From Nocardia aurantia (lineage in GTDB: Bacteria; Actinomycetota; Actinomycetes; Mycobacteriales; Mycobacteriaceae): a stretch of DNA of 64,000 nucleotides. Numbering within the stretch: the first letter of the stretch is position 1; each line of letters opens with the position of its first letter. Location: the NCBI RefSeq assembly GCF_009604425.1, contig NZ_WEGI01000003.1, forward strand, positions 62,001 to 126,000, given 5' to 3'. Position numbers and translations under genes: made by a program. Shown here one piece after another: positions 18,322 to 27,116 of this stretch. The notes beneath the pieces were generated by a model. That model saw only the letters and a program-made list of their open reading frames with translations, made no database searches and was not told the DNA's origin.

Positions 18322-19398
18322 TCAGCGGCGCTGTCCGAAGTATTCCCCGAAGAACAGGGCCAGCCCGGTGGCGGCCGAGATTCCCGCCATCACCCAGAAC
18401 CGGACGACCACGGTCGACTCCGACCATTTGCTCAGTTCGAAGTGATGGTGGAACGGCGCCATCTTGAACAGCCGGCTGCGCGTGGTGCGGAAGACGACCA
18501 CCTGCAACAGCACCGAGAGTGCCTCGGCCACCAGGACCGCGCCGACGACGACGGCCAGCAGTTCGGTGTGGGTGGTGATGGACAGGGCCGCGAACAGGCC
18601 GCCGAGGGTCTGGGATCCGATGCCGCCCATCAGGATTCGAGCCGGTGCCGCATTCCACCAGAGGAATCCGGCGCACGCCGCGGCGGCCGCCGCGGCGATC
18701 AGCGCCAGATCGAGCGGATCGCGCACGTGATAGCAGCCGGGGCACGGCATGTCGGCGCAGGCCTTGTCGTACTGCCAGTAGGTGATCACCACATACGCGC
18801 CCAGCGCGAAAACCATTGTGCCCGCAGCCAAGCCGTCCAGTCCGTCGGTCACCGCGACCGCGCCGGTCCAGGTCGTCACCAGGAAGCAGACGACGATCAG
18901 GAAGGCCACCAGACCCACCGACACCGTGGGAATGTCACGGGCATAGGAGATGTGGCGGGTCGCCGGGGTCATGCCGTCGGTGCCGGGGAAGCGCAGCACC
19001 AGGTAGCCGAACACTGCGGCGGCGACGATCTGCGCGGCGGCCTTGCCCCATCCGGTGAGACCGAGATTGCGCCGCTCGCGGACCTTGATGCAGTCGTCGA
19101 GCAGACCGACCGCGCCCAGAGCCGTGGCCAGCAGCAGCACGAGCAGGCCGGTCGCGGAGGGGCCGGGCATGTGCAACCGGGACACGGCCAGATGCGAGCA
19201 CAGGTATCCGGCCCAGATCCCGGCGAGGATCGCGATCCCGCCCATGGTGGGGGTGTCGAGTCCGGTGTGCTGTGGTGCGGGCCCGCCTGCCGGGACCCGG
19301 TCGGGGGTCCGCCGATGGGTGAACGCGACGACGAGCGTACGTGTCACCGCCATCGACACCACGACCGCGATTGCCGCCGCGAACAGGATCTGCCGCAT
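18322..19398 (-). CDS. MraY-like phospho-MurNAc-pentapeptide transferase paralogue lacking one catalytic Asp
   Basis: A 358-residue polytopic protein with MraY hallmarks: PTMGG (50-54), the Asp pair LLDDCIK (D101, D102), TDGLDGLAAG (184-193) and the FHHHFEL loop (316-322). MraY transfers phospho-MurNAc-pentapeptide to undecaprenyl phosphate. In the conserved MGDxGS loop this protein reads MGGIGS (257-262), so the third catalytic Asp is Gly259 (codon 18622-18624). It is outside a division/wall cluster, beside zwf. The start at 19398 matches the usual MRQIL beginning. It may be inactive or have altered substrate use. Confidence 0.85.
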   Translation of the reverse strand: MRQILFAAAIAVVVSMAVTRTLVVAFTHRRTPDRVPAGGPAPQHTGLDTPTMGGIAILAGIWAGYLCSHLAVSRLHMPGPSATGLLVLLLATALGAVGLLDDCIKVRERRNLGLTGWGKAAAQIVAAAVFGYLVLRFPGTDGMTPATRHISYARDIPTVSVGLVAFLIVVCFLVTTWTGAVAVTDGLDGLAAGTMVFALGAYVVITYWQYDKACADMPCPGCYHVRDPLDLALIAAAAAAACAGFLWWNAAPARILMGGIGSQTLGGLFAALSITTHTELLAVVVGAVLVAEALSVLLQVVVFRTTRSRLFKMAPFHHHFELSKWSESTVVVRFWVMAGISAATGLALFFGEYFGQRR

Positions 19399-19501
19399 CG
19401 CCTCATTACCACCGAGCTGTACCGGCCGCCGACGGCAGCCGTTCGCGCGCATACGCGCTCGGGTCAGACTAACGGGCCGGACGCCGGCGAGCGAATCCGT
19501 C

Positions 19502-20980
19502 TCAGGCCCAGCTGCGGCCGTCGCGCTCGAGCAGGTCCGCCGCCGCGTCGGGCCCGGCCGTACCGGCGGCGTATTGCACTGGCGGGCAATCGGATTCGGA
19601 CCAGGCGGTGAGGATCGGCTCGACCCAGGACCATGCGGCCTCGACCTCGTCGCGGCGCATGAAAAAGGTCGGATCCCCGCGCAGTACGTCGTCGACCAAT
19701 CGCGCGTACCCGCCGGGAAAGCGGGACCGGCCGTCTCCGGTGGCGTCGAGCCGTACCGGCACCGGCTGCAACCGCAACTCGCCGGGGCCCGGTCGCTTAC
19801 CCGTCAGGTGCAGTTCGACACTCTCGTCCGGATACAGCCGCAGTACCAGCCGATTCGGCGCCAGCGCCGACGGCGGCACGCCGGGGAAGATCGAATGCGG
19901 CACCCCGCGCAGTTGCACCACGATCTCGGCCGCGTGCCGGTCCAGGCGTTTACCGGTGCGCAGGTAGAACGGCACCCCCGCCCAGCGCCAGTTGCGGACC
20001 TCGGCCTTGCAGGCGACGAATGTCTCGGTGGCGCTGGGCCTTCCGCCGAGCTCGTCGATGTACCCGGGGACCGGGCGGTCGGCGACGGTGCCCGCGGTGT
20101 ACTGACCGCGCACGGTCGCGCGTCCCACCGCCGCGCCGGTCAGCGGCGCGAGCGCGCGCAGCACCTCGAGTTTGCGGTCGCGCACGGCCTCGGGATCCAG
20201 CCGGACCGGTGGTTCCATCGCGACCAGGCACAGCAGTTGCAGCAGGTGGTTCTGCAGCATGTCGCGCGCGGTGCCGGAATCGTCGTAATAGCCGACTCTC
20301 CCACCGACACCGAGGGATTCGCTGACGGTGATCTGCACGTGGTCGATCGAGCCGGAGTTCCACAGCGGTTCGAACAGGGTGTTGCCGAAGCGCAGCACCA
20401 GCAGGTTCTGCACCGTCTCCTTGCCGAGATAGTGGTCGATGCGGAAGATCCGGTCCTCGGTGAACGCCGATCCGACCTCGTCGTTGATCCGGCGGGCGGA
20501 GGCGAGATCGTGGCCGATCGGCTTCTCCAGCACCACGCGGGCGCCGGGATTGATCAGACCCCAGCGGCGCAGGTTCTTGCAGATCGGGCCGAACAGATCC
20601 GGTGTGCAGGCGAGGTAGAACACACGGGTGCGGCCCGAATCGGCCAGTGCGACCACCAGATCGCGCCAGGCCTGCTCCTCGGTGGTGAACCGGCCGCCGA
20701 CATCGAGGGTGATGTGATGCAGCCGCCGGACGAACGACGCGATCGCGAGGGGGTCGGCGGTGCCGGGCGGCAGCGCGTGGCCCAGCTCGCCGGAGACCTT
20801 CACCCGGTAGCCCACATCCTCCAGCCCGGCGCGGGACACCCCGATGATGCGAGTGTCGCGGGGCAGCAGGCCGTCCCGATCGCGCAGGTACAGCGCGGGT
20901 AGCAACTTGCGAACGGCGAGATCACCGGTGCCGCCGAATACGACGATGTCGCAGGGGCCGATCCGAGACGAGGCCGACAT
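19502..20980 (-). CDS. zwf: Glucose-6-phosphate 1-dehydrogenase
   Basis: A 492-residue enzyme that oxidises glucose-6-phosphate with NAD(P)+ at the head of the pentose phosphate route. It has the N-terminal dinucleotide fingerprint VVFGGTGDLAVRKLLPAL, the active-site signature RIDHYLGKE, the EKPIGHD segment and the RTGKRL substrate loop. The start at 20980 is set by AAGGAG seven bases upstream; the longer frame to 21049 is rejected. It is not beside the usual tal/gnd/pgl genes. It is divergent from a ROK regulator that could sense a sugar and control it. Confidence 0.95.
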   Translation of the reverse strand: MSASSRIGPCDIVVFGGTGDLAVRKLLPALYLRDRDGLLPRDTRIIGVSRAGLEDVGYRVKVSGELGHALPPGTADPLAIASFVRRLHHITLDVGGRFTTEEQAWRDLVVALADSGRTRVFYLACTPDLFGPICKNLRRWGLINPGARVVLEKPIGHDLASARRINDEVGSAFTEDRIFRIDHYLGKETVQNLLVLRFGNTLFEPLWNSGSIDHVQITVSESLGVGGRVGYYDDSGTARDMLQNHLLQLLCLVAMEPPVRLDPEAVRDRKLEVLRALAPLTGAAVGRATVRGQYTAGTVADRPVPGYIDELGGRPSATETFVACKAEVRNWRWAGVPFYLRTGKRLDRHAAEIVVQLRGVPHSIFPGVPPSALAPNRLVLRLYPDESVELHLTGKRPGPGELRLQPVPVRLDATGDGRSRFPGGYARLVDDVLRGDPTFFMRRDEVEAAWSWVEPILTAWSESDCPPVQYAAGTAGPDAAADLLERDGRSWA

Positions 20981-21156
20981 CGCGGACTCCTTCGAATTAA
21001 ACGTGTGATCGAACACATAAACACTAGACACCCTTTGGTCCATCAGCAAGCCAACTTAGGTCCGGTAAAGACCCAACTACCCGCTAGGGTGTCCCGAACA
21101 CGCCCGATACAGTGTTGGATGAGGTTGCGCGAGTTCGCTACCGGGAAGGGATGGCG

Positions 21157-22332
21157 ATGGGCCGGCCGATGGTCACCCCCGGAGTCTCGGTGGGTGACGT
21201 CCTGGAGTTGATCCGCGCGCGTGCCGTCGTCACCCGGGCCGACCTGCGGCGGCTGACCGGTCTGTCCCGCACGGCGGTCACGCTGCGGGTGGAACAGCTT
21301 CTGGGCCACGGCCTGGTCACCGAGCGCGCCGACGGCGGCTCCACCGGTGGGCGGCCGCCGGCCCGGCTCGCGTTCAATCCGAATTCCGGTGTGGTGTACG
21401 CGGTCTCGCTGGGCGCCGGCCGATCCCAGGTCGCGGTCTGCGATCTCGCGGGTGATGTGCTGGCCGAAGCCGAATTCGCCACTGTCGGAAGGCCGGAGGA
21501 GGTGCTCGTGATCGCCGCCGAGCAACTCGACGCGCTGCAGGCCGCGGTTCCGGGTGGCCGGCCCGTGTACGGGGTGGGCGTCGGCGTGCCGTCCGCGGTC
21601 GACGTGGCCACCGGGCACAGCATGAGCCTGAGCACCGGCCCCGGCCGTGGCGATATCGCGGTGGCCGAATACTTCACCGACCGGTTCGGGGTGCCGGTGC
21701 GCGTCGACAGCGACGTGAACGTGCTGGCCCTCGCCGAGCAGGCCCGGCATCCGGAGATCCGGGATCTGTTGCTGCTCAAGGCGTCCACCGGGATCGGCGC
21801 GGGCATCATCGCGGGCGGCCGGTTGCAGCGCGGCGCCTGGGGCGGGGCGGGCGAGATCGGCCACATCAAGGTCGCCGGGGCCGCCGACCGGCAGTGCGGC
21901 TGCGGGGATCACGGCTGCCTGGAGACCGTCGCCGCGGGCTGGGCGCTGCTGAAGGAGCTCGCCGACCGGGGTACACCGGTATCCGGCCTGCCGGGGCTGA
22001 TGGAACTGGTGCGGGCGGGCGATCCGGACGCGCTGCGGCTGATGCGCGAGGCGGGCCGCCGCATCGGCGAGGTGGTCGCGGCGGCGGTCAATCTGCTCAA
22101 TCCGGCGGTGATCGTGGTACGCGGTGACCTGTCGCACGCCGCCGAACCGCTGGTCGCGGGCCTGCGTGAGCGGATCTATCAGCAGTCGTCGGCGCTGGCC
22201 ACCCGGTCACTGCGGATCGAACCGGGCAGTATCGACGCCCCCACCGGCGTACAGGCCTGCGCCGCGATGATTCTCGATCAGGTGCTGGCCGCGGATTCGG
22301 TGAACGCCCGGCTGGGCGGGGTGCCGGTCTGA
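21157..22332 (+). CDS. ROK-family (NagC/XylR-type) transcriptional regulator
   Basis: A 391-residue protein. An N-terminal winged helix (TRADLRRLTGLSRTAVTLRVEQLL) is fused to a ROK sugar-kinase-like fold with STGIGAGIIAGGRL, an AGEIGH histidine and the zinc-binding CGCGDHGCLETVA cluster. Sugar-binding repressors of this type sense sugars or sugar phosphates. GGAAGG lies about 8 bases before the ATG at 21157; an ATG at 21151 is possible. It is divergent from zwf by about 175 bp, so zwf is a natural target. Confidence 0.87.
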   Translation: MGRPMVTPGVSVGDVLELIRARAVVTRADLRRLTGLSRTAVTLRVEQLLGHGLVTERADGGSTGGRPPARLAFNPNSGVVYAVSLGAGRSQVAVCDLAGDVLAEAEFATVGRPEEVLVIAAEQLDALQAAVPGGRPVYGVGVGVPSAVDVATGHSMSLSTGPGRGDIAVAEYFTDRFGVPVRVDSDVNVLALAEQARHPEIRDLLLLKASTGIGAGIIAGGRLQRGAWGGAGEIGHIKVAGAADRQCGCGDHGCLETVAAGWALLKELADRGTPVSGLPGLMELVRAGDPDALRLMREAGRRIGEVVAAAVNLLNPAVIVVRGDLSHAAEPLVAGLRERIYQQSSALATRSLRIEPGSIDAPTGVQACAAMILDQVLAADSVNARLGGVPV

Positions 22333-22345
22333 GCGGGCCGGGCGC

Positions 22346-22999
22346 TCACCGCGGTTCCGCGGCGCCGCGGGTGTAGGCCATCTCCCAGAACGCGATCTCG
22401 TACCGGGTGGATCGATCGAACGCGGCCTCGATCCGTCCGGGATCGGTTCGGGCGCAGGTGTTGTCGAGCAGATCGGTGGAGGCGCCGACCAGTTCGCCGT
22501 AGCCGTCGCCGGCGAACAGGCCGATCCAGCGGGCGTAGATCGGATCGGCGGGCGGCCCGTCGGCCAGCAGCCGCCGGCCGATCTCGCCGTAACTCCACTG
22601 GCACGGCAGCAGCGCCGCGAGTGCCACGGCGGTGTCCGCGCGCGCGGCATCCAGCACGTGCCGGGTGTAGGCGTACGCCGTCGGCAACAGCGGCGCGGGC
22701 CGAACCCGTTGCCCGCCCAGGGTTTCCAGGAAATCCAGGTTGGCGGGGATCTCGACCTCGACGATCTGGGCGAGGAACCGGGTCAGCACCGCCTGCGCGG
22801 CGTGCTCGGTCACCCCGGCGATCGTCAGCGCGACGGCCCGCGCGTAGTCGTGGAGGTATTCGACGTTCTGCTCGAAGTAGAAGCGGAAGGTCTCGTGCGG
22901 CAGGGTGCCGTCGCCGATCTCCCGCACCATCGGGTGGGTGACCGCGGCCTCCCAGTGCTGGGCGCCACGCTCGCGCAGCCGCTGCGATTCGGATGTCAT
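22346..22999 (-). CDS. tenA: TenA-family aminopyrimidine aminohydrolase-like protein
   Basis: A 217-residue helical-bundle protein of the TenA/thiaminase II family. It keeps the nucleophile Cys133 (LLPCQWSY) and the late Glu206 (FWEMAY). The family deaminates or hydrolyses 5-aminomethyl pyrimidines in thiamine salvage. The segment that normally reads QD before the YL pair reads QN here (Asn45), which may alter amine recognition. It is the last gene of the minus-strand operon with ALDH and two amidohydrolases, 34 bp after its neighbour, which places it in the island regulon. Confidence 0.88.
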   Translation of the reverse strand: MTSESQRLRERGAQHWEAAVTHPMVREIGDGTLPHETFRFYFEQNVEYLHDYARAVALTIAGVTEHAAQAVLTRFLAQIVEVEIPANLDFLETLGGQRVRPAPLLPTAYAYTRHVLDAARADTAVALAALLPCQWSYGEIGRRLLADGPPADPIYARWIGLFAGDGYGELVGASTDLLDNTCARTDPGRIEAAFDRSTRYEIAFWEMAYTRGAAEPR

Positions 23000-23033
23000 C
23001 TCGGGTACTCCCGCGGGAAAGTGTCGGGACGGT

Positions 23034-24044
23034 TCATCGGTCGAGCAGGCCGAACATGCGGGCGTAGTTGTCGCCGAGCAGGCCGTCGAGCTTCTCCCGC
23101 GGAATCGGCGGCGCGCCGACCCGTTCCGCGTGCTCGTTGACGGCCAGCAGCTTGTCCCGCAACAGGATCGGGTCGTAGAGGAAGCCGGGGTAGTCGGTGC
23201 CGAAGAACAGCTTCTCCAGCGGGACGAACGACTGCTGAGCGTGGATCAGGAATCGGAACAGTTCCTCGGTCGTCACCGTCGCGATGTAGTAGCTCAGTTC
23301 GGCGAAGAAGTTGGGATGTTTGGTCAGCATGAACAGCGCCTCGTCCACCCATGGCAGCCCGAGATGCGCGATGGTCAGCCGCAGGTCGCGGAAATGCCGG
23401 CCCGCCGCGTCGAGCAGCGCCGGCCGGGCGTACTCCATCCGGGCGTCGATCCGGGTGGATCCGGCCTGATGCACCATCACCGGAATGCCGAGTTCCTCGG
23501 CCTTCTCGAAGATCGGGAAGGCGAGCACCGGATCGGCCGGCGACCAATCCTGGTACATCGGGTACAACTTGAGGCCGTGCAGGCCGAGTTCGGTGATCGC
23601 GCGCTCCAATTCGCGGACCGCCGCCTTCGGTCCGCGATAGTTCGGATTCACGGAGGCGTAGCCGATGAACACCTCGGGCCGGGTGCGGACGACGGCGGCG
23701 ATGTAGTCGTTGCACTTCTCCGGCGAGGGCGGCCCGGGCACGTCGGTGATGCCGTAACTGTCCACCGTGCCGATCAATTCGCCGTCGAGGAACTGCGGCG
23801 ACACCGCCAGGATCACGATCTTGTCGAACCCGGGGTGGTCGCGCAGGGATTCCACCGGGCCGATCACCGGGAAGCCGCTGCGGCCGTAACCGCTGTCCTC
23901 CCACTCGGATTCGGTCGGCATCCGATGCGCGGGCAGGGAACCGTGGCTGCGATAGATGCACAGCGAACCCTCCCGCCCGTATTCGGTGGTGAACTCGGCG
24001 TCCTCGGCGAGGCTCAGGATGTGGGTATGGGCGTCGATCAGCAT
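23034..24044 (-). CDS. PF04909 amidohydrolase/decarboxylase
   Basis: A 336-residue TIM-barrel metal enzyme of the amidohydrolase-2 family. It has metal-ligand motifs DAHTH (residues 4-8), a mid-barrel MVHQAG histidine, IAHLGLPW and the Asp in FFGTDYPG. The family contains hydrolases and non-oxidative decarboxylases of aromatic and heteroaromatic acids (ACMSD-like). In this operon, downstream of an aldehyde dehydrogenase, decarboxylating or hydrolysing a heterocyclic acid would make sense, but this is inference. GGAG lies seven bases before the ATG. Confidence 0.85.
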   Translation of the reverse strand: MLIDAHTHILSLAEDAEFTTEYGREGSLCIYRSHGSLPAHRMPTESEWEDSGYGRSGFPVIGPVESLRDHPGFDKIVILAVSPQFLDGELIGTVDSYGITDVPGPPSPEKCNDYIAAVVRTRPEVFIGYASVNPNYRGPKAAVRELERAITELGLHGLKLYPMYQDWSPADPVLAFPIFEKAEELGIPVMVHQAGSTRIDARMEYARPALLDAAGRHFRDLRLTIAHLGLPWVDEALFMLTKHPNFFAELSYYIATVTTEELFRFLIHAQQSFVPLEKLFFGTDYPGFLYDPILLRDKLLAVNEHAERVGAPPIPREKLDGLLGDNYARMFGLLDR

Positions 24045-24059
24045 GCGGGTCTCCGGAGG

Positions 24060-25367
24060 TCACACGGCGCCGATCCGGTCGGTGACGCGGCGCAGTGCCG
24101 CGTTCGCGCGCTCCCGGATCAGCTGTTCGTCGAGGGTGGTCAGGGTGCGTCCGCGCATCACGACGGCGCCGTCGACGATGGTGGTGTCGACCGCGGATCC
24201 GTTGGCGGCGAACACCAGATGCGAGCACAGGTGCGCGGGGTCGGTCTCGCGCATCGGGGTGAACATGGCGTTGCGGGTGTCGACGAGGATCACGTCGGCC
24301 TTGCGGCCCGGAACGAGTTGCCCGGTCTCGTGGCCGAGAGCCGCGGCGCCGTTGCGGGTCGCCATCGCGATCACCTCGGGGGCCTGCTGGAGGGCGGCAT
24401 CGGTGTGCGCGGCCCGGTGCATCAGCGAGGCGAACTTCATCGTCTGGAACAGATCGCAGCTGTTGCTGGATTCGGCGGCGTCGTGGCCGAGGCCGATGTT
24501 CAGGCCGGCGGCCAGCATCTCCGGTATCCGCGCTATTCCGTTGCCCAGCTTGGCGTTCGAGGTGGGGCAGTGGGCGATGTGGGTGCCGGTTTCGCGCATC
24601 AGAGCTATCTCGGTGTCGGTGAGCCAGACGCAGTGTGCGGCGATGCAGTCGGGGCCGAGTAGTCCGGTGTCGTAGGCGATTTCGGTGGGGCGGCGGCCGA
24701 AGCGGCGTTTGCTGTCCTCGACCTCGGTCAGCGATTCGTTGAGGTGGACATGGATGCCGGTGCCCAGTTCGTCGGCCAGGGCACGGGCGTCGCGCAGTAG
24801 TTCCGGTGAGGCGAGGGGTAGCCATTCGATGCCGACGCGGACTTCGATGCGGCCGTCGGCGGTTGCGTGGACGGCGTGGAAGGCGTCCTTGTTGTCCTCC
24901 AGTACGTCCAGGCGGTGTTCGGGGAGGGCGACGTCGTTGGACAGCACGGCCCGAATCCCGATATCGGTAGCGGCGCGGGCGAGATCCGGTAGCCGCCGGT
25001 ACATGTCGTTGACCGTGGTCACACCACACTTGATCGACTCGAGATAGCTGACGGCGGCACCCCAGTAGGCGGTCTCCTCGTCCAGCGCGCGAATCGAGGG
25101 ATACCAGAACCGATCCAGCGACTCCCACAGCGGCAGGTGATCGCACAATCCCTTGCCGAGCGCGGTGTGGTAGTGCAGGTCGATCATGCCGGGCATCACC
25201 ACCATGCCGGTGGCGTCGATGAATTCGTCACCGGGACCCGGTAACCCCGGATGATCACCGGGCCCGACCGCGACGATCCGGTCGCCGTCGATCACGACAT
25301 GGCCGGGGGAGTACATCCGGTTCGCGTCGTCGACGGTGAGGACGATGCCGTTGCCGATGACGATCAC
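24060..25367 (-). CDS. TrzA/SAH-deaminase-type amidohydrolase, copy 1
   Basis: A 435-residue amidohydrolase with the metal site of the cytosine-deaminase/AtzA/SAH-deaminase group: HYH in DLHYHTALGKG, His in IHVHLNESLTE, His in AAHCVWLTD and the Asp in GLGHDAAESSN. Such enzymes deaminate or dechlorinate purines, pyrimidines and triazines. The GTG start at 25367 overlaps the aldehyde dehydrogenase stop (GTGA). It is very similar along its whole length to the gene at 32251-33555, including one 63-bp perfect DNA match. The difference AHC versus SHN before PTSNAKLG may reflect different substrates. Confidence 0.88.
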   Translation of the reverse strand: MIVIGNGIVLTVDDANRMYSPGHVVIDGDRIVAVGPGDHPGLPGPGDEFIDATGMVVMPGMIDLHYHTALGKGLCDHLPLWESLDRFWYPSIRALDEETAYWGAAVSYLESIKCGVTTVNDMYRRLPDLARAATDIGIRAVLSNDVALPEHRLDVLEDNKDAFHAVHATADGRIEVRVGIEWLPLASPELLRDARALADELGTGIHVHLNESLTEVEDSKRRFGRRPTEIAYDTGLLGPDCIAAHCVWLTDTEIALMRETGTHIAHCPTSNAKLGNGIARIPEMLAAGLNIGLGHDAAESSNSCDLFQTMKFASLMHRAAHTDAALQQAPEVIAMATRNGAAALGHETGQLVPGRKADVILVDTRNAMFTPMRETDPAHLCSHLVFAANGSAVDTTIVDGAVVMRGRTLTTLDEQLIRERANAALRRVTDRIGAV

Positions 25368-26848
25368 GACAGATCCACCCAGACGGTCTTCGTCTGCAGG
25401 TACGCGTCGAGCGCCTCGCGGCCCAGTTCCTTGCCGAAACCGCTGAGCGCGAATCCGCCGTAGGGGACGGCGACATCGAACCAGCCGTAGGTGTTCAGCC
25501 ACACCACGCCCGCGCGCAGCCGCGCCGCCAGCCGATGCCCGCGCTTGATGTCGCGCGTCCACACCCCCGAGGCGAGGCCGTACGCGGTGTCGTTGGCGGC
25601 CCGGATCGCCTCGTCCTCGCTGTGGAATCGCGACACCAGCGCGACCGGGCCGAAGATCTCCTCGCGCATCACGCGCATATCCGCGGTGACCTCGGTGAGG
25701 ATCGTGGGCCGCACGAAATAGCCGTCGTCCAGGCCGATTCCGGCGGCGGGCTCGATGCCGCCGAGCGCCGCCCGCGCGCCCTCGGCGAGTCCGGAGCCGA
25801 TCAGGGCCAGCACCCGATCCCGTTGTTCGGCGCTCACCAGCGGTCCCATGGTGGTGCCGGCGGCCTGCCCGGATCCGAGCCGCACCCGGCTCGCCCGCTC
25901 CACCAGCCGGTCGAGGAATTCGTCGTAGACCGAATCCTCCACGTAGACCCGGGCTCCCGCGATACAGCACTGCCCCTGGTTGAAGAACACCGCGCCGAAG
26001 GTGCCCTCCACGGCCGCGTCCAGATCGGCGTCGGCGAACACCAGGCTCGGCGACTTGCCGCCCAGTTCCAGCGAGAGTCGCTTCATGTTCCCGGCCGCCG
26101 CGGTCATGATCTTGCGGCCGGTGCCGGTCTCGCCGGTGAAGGTGACCTTGTCTACATCCGGATGGGCCGCCAGCGGTGCGCCCGCCGAGGGCCCGAAACC
26201 GGTGACCACGTTGACAACTCCGGGCGGGAAGCCCACCTCCGCGATCACCTGCGCCAGCCGCAGCGCCGAGAGCGGGGTCTGCTCAGCGGGTTTCAGCACC
26301 ACGGTGTTGCCCGCGGCCAGGGCGGGGCCGAGCTTGTAGCCGCACATCAGCAGTGGGAAGTTCCAAGGGATGATCGCGGCCACCACCCCGACGGGTTCGC
26401 GACGGGTGTAGACGTGGAACGGCGCGCCGCCCGCGGTCGGGATGGTCTCGCCCTCGATCTTGGTGGCCCACCCGGCGTAGTACTTCATGAGGCCCGCGCA
26501 CAGCGGGATGTCGACGGCCAGTGCCTCGGCGACCGGTTTGCCGTTGTCGATCGCCTCCAGCCGTGCGAATTCCGCGGCCAGTTCCTCCAATCGGGCGCCG
26601 AGCCGCCACAACAGGTCGGCGCGGGCGGCGGGCGCGAGCGACGACCAGCCGTCGAAGGCCGCCCGCGCGGCCGCCACCGCCCGGTCCACATCCGCCTCGG
26701 TGCCGTCCGCGACGCGGGTGATCACCGTGCCGGTGGCCGGGTCGAGCACGTCGAATTCGCCGCCGAGCGCGGCCGGGGCCTCGGCGCCGTCGATCACCAG
26801 ACCCAATGGGCGGCCGAGGAAGTCGTCGAGTTTCTCCAGAGAGGTCAT
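25364..26848 (-). CDS. NAD(P)-dependent aldehyde dehydrogenase
   Basis: A 494-residue ALDH-superfamily enzyme with PWNFPLLM, the cofactor-binding GxTGxG element (FTGETGTGRKI), general base Glu in LELGGKSP and nucleophile Cys in FFNQGQCCIAGAR. It oxidises an aldehyde to an acid. In this island it would follow the GMC alcohol oxidase. The ATG at 26848 has AAAGG upstream. It is the first gene of a four-gene minus-strand operon and has an island operator about 57 bp upstream. Confidence 0.95.
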   Translation of the reverse strand: MTSLEKLDDFLGRPLGLVIDGAEAPAALGGEFDVLDPATGTVITRVADGTEADVDRAVAAARAAFDGWSSLAPAARADLLWRLGARLEELAAEFARLEAIDNGKPVAEALAVDIPLCAGLMKYYAGWATKIEGETIPTAGGAPFHVYTRREPVGVVAAIIPWNFPLLMCGYKLGPALAAGNTVVLKPAEQTPLSALRLAQVIAEVGFPPGVVNVVTGFGPSAGAPLAAHPDVDKVTFTGETGTGRKIMTAAAGNMKRLSLELGGKSPSLVFADADLDAAVEGTFGAVFFNQGQCCIAGARVYVEDSVYDEFLDRLVERASRVRLGSGQAAGTTMGPLVSAEQRDRVLALIGSGLAEGARAALGGIEPAAGIGLDDGYFVRPTILTEVTADMRVMREEIFGPVALVSRFHSEDEAIRAANDTAYGLASGVWTRDIKRGHRLAARLRAGVVWLNTYGWFDVAVPYGGFALSGFGKELGREALDAYLQTKTVWVDLS

Positions 26849-26904
26849 GCGAAGCCTTTCATCGGCCCGGGAGAGCGGCCGGCGATCGATGCGCGGCGCC
26901 ACTG

Positions 26905-26917
26905 ATATCTCAGATCT
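26905..26917. promoter_or_regulatory. Island operator, site 1 (ALDH operon)
   Basis: ATATCTCAGATCT is a one-mismatch copy of the AGATCTNAGATCT palindrome, 57 bp upstream of the aldehyde dehydrogenase start. Confidence 0.65.
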
Positions 26918-27082
26918 AACACTCCAGAGCATGCTTGTCCAGCGGTCCGTATGGCAAGCATCGGGCGAAATGAGATGCGGCACAGCGCTTGTGTTAGCTG
27001 CGTGCAACGGGTGTTACGAACAGGTGAAACCAGTTCTCTCGGCACCTACGATGACGAACACGGGGCTACCATCGGAGAAATT

Positions 27083-27095
27083 AGATCTCAGATCT
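27083..27095. promoter_or_regulatory. Island operator, site 2 (M20/aminotransferase operon)
   Basis: A perfect AGATCTCAGATCT lies 21 bp upstream of the M20 gene start, just before its AAGGAG ribosome site. It faces site 1 across a roughly 270-bp divergent promoter region. Confidence 0.75.
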
Positions 27096-27116
27096 TATTT
27101 AAGGAGCATCGTATCC

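Noticed and set aside
21003..21017. A TGTG...CACA element upstream of zwf as a CRP/GlxR site
   Set aside because: The spacing is two bases shorter than the CRP consensus and only four bases per arm match.
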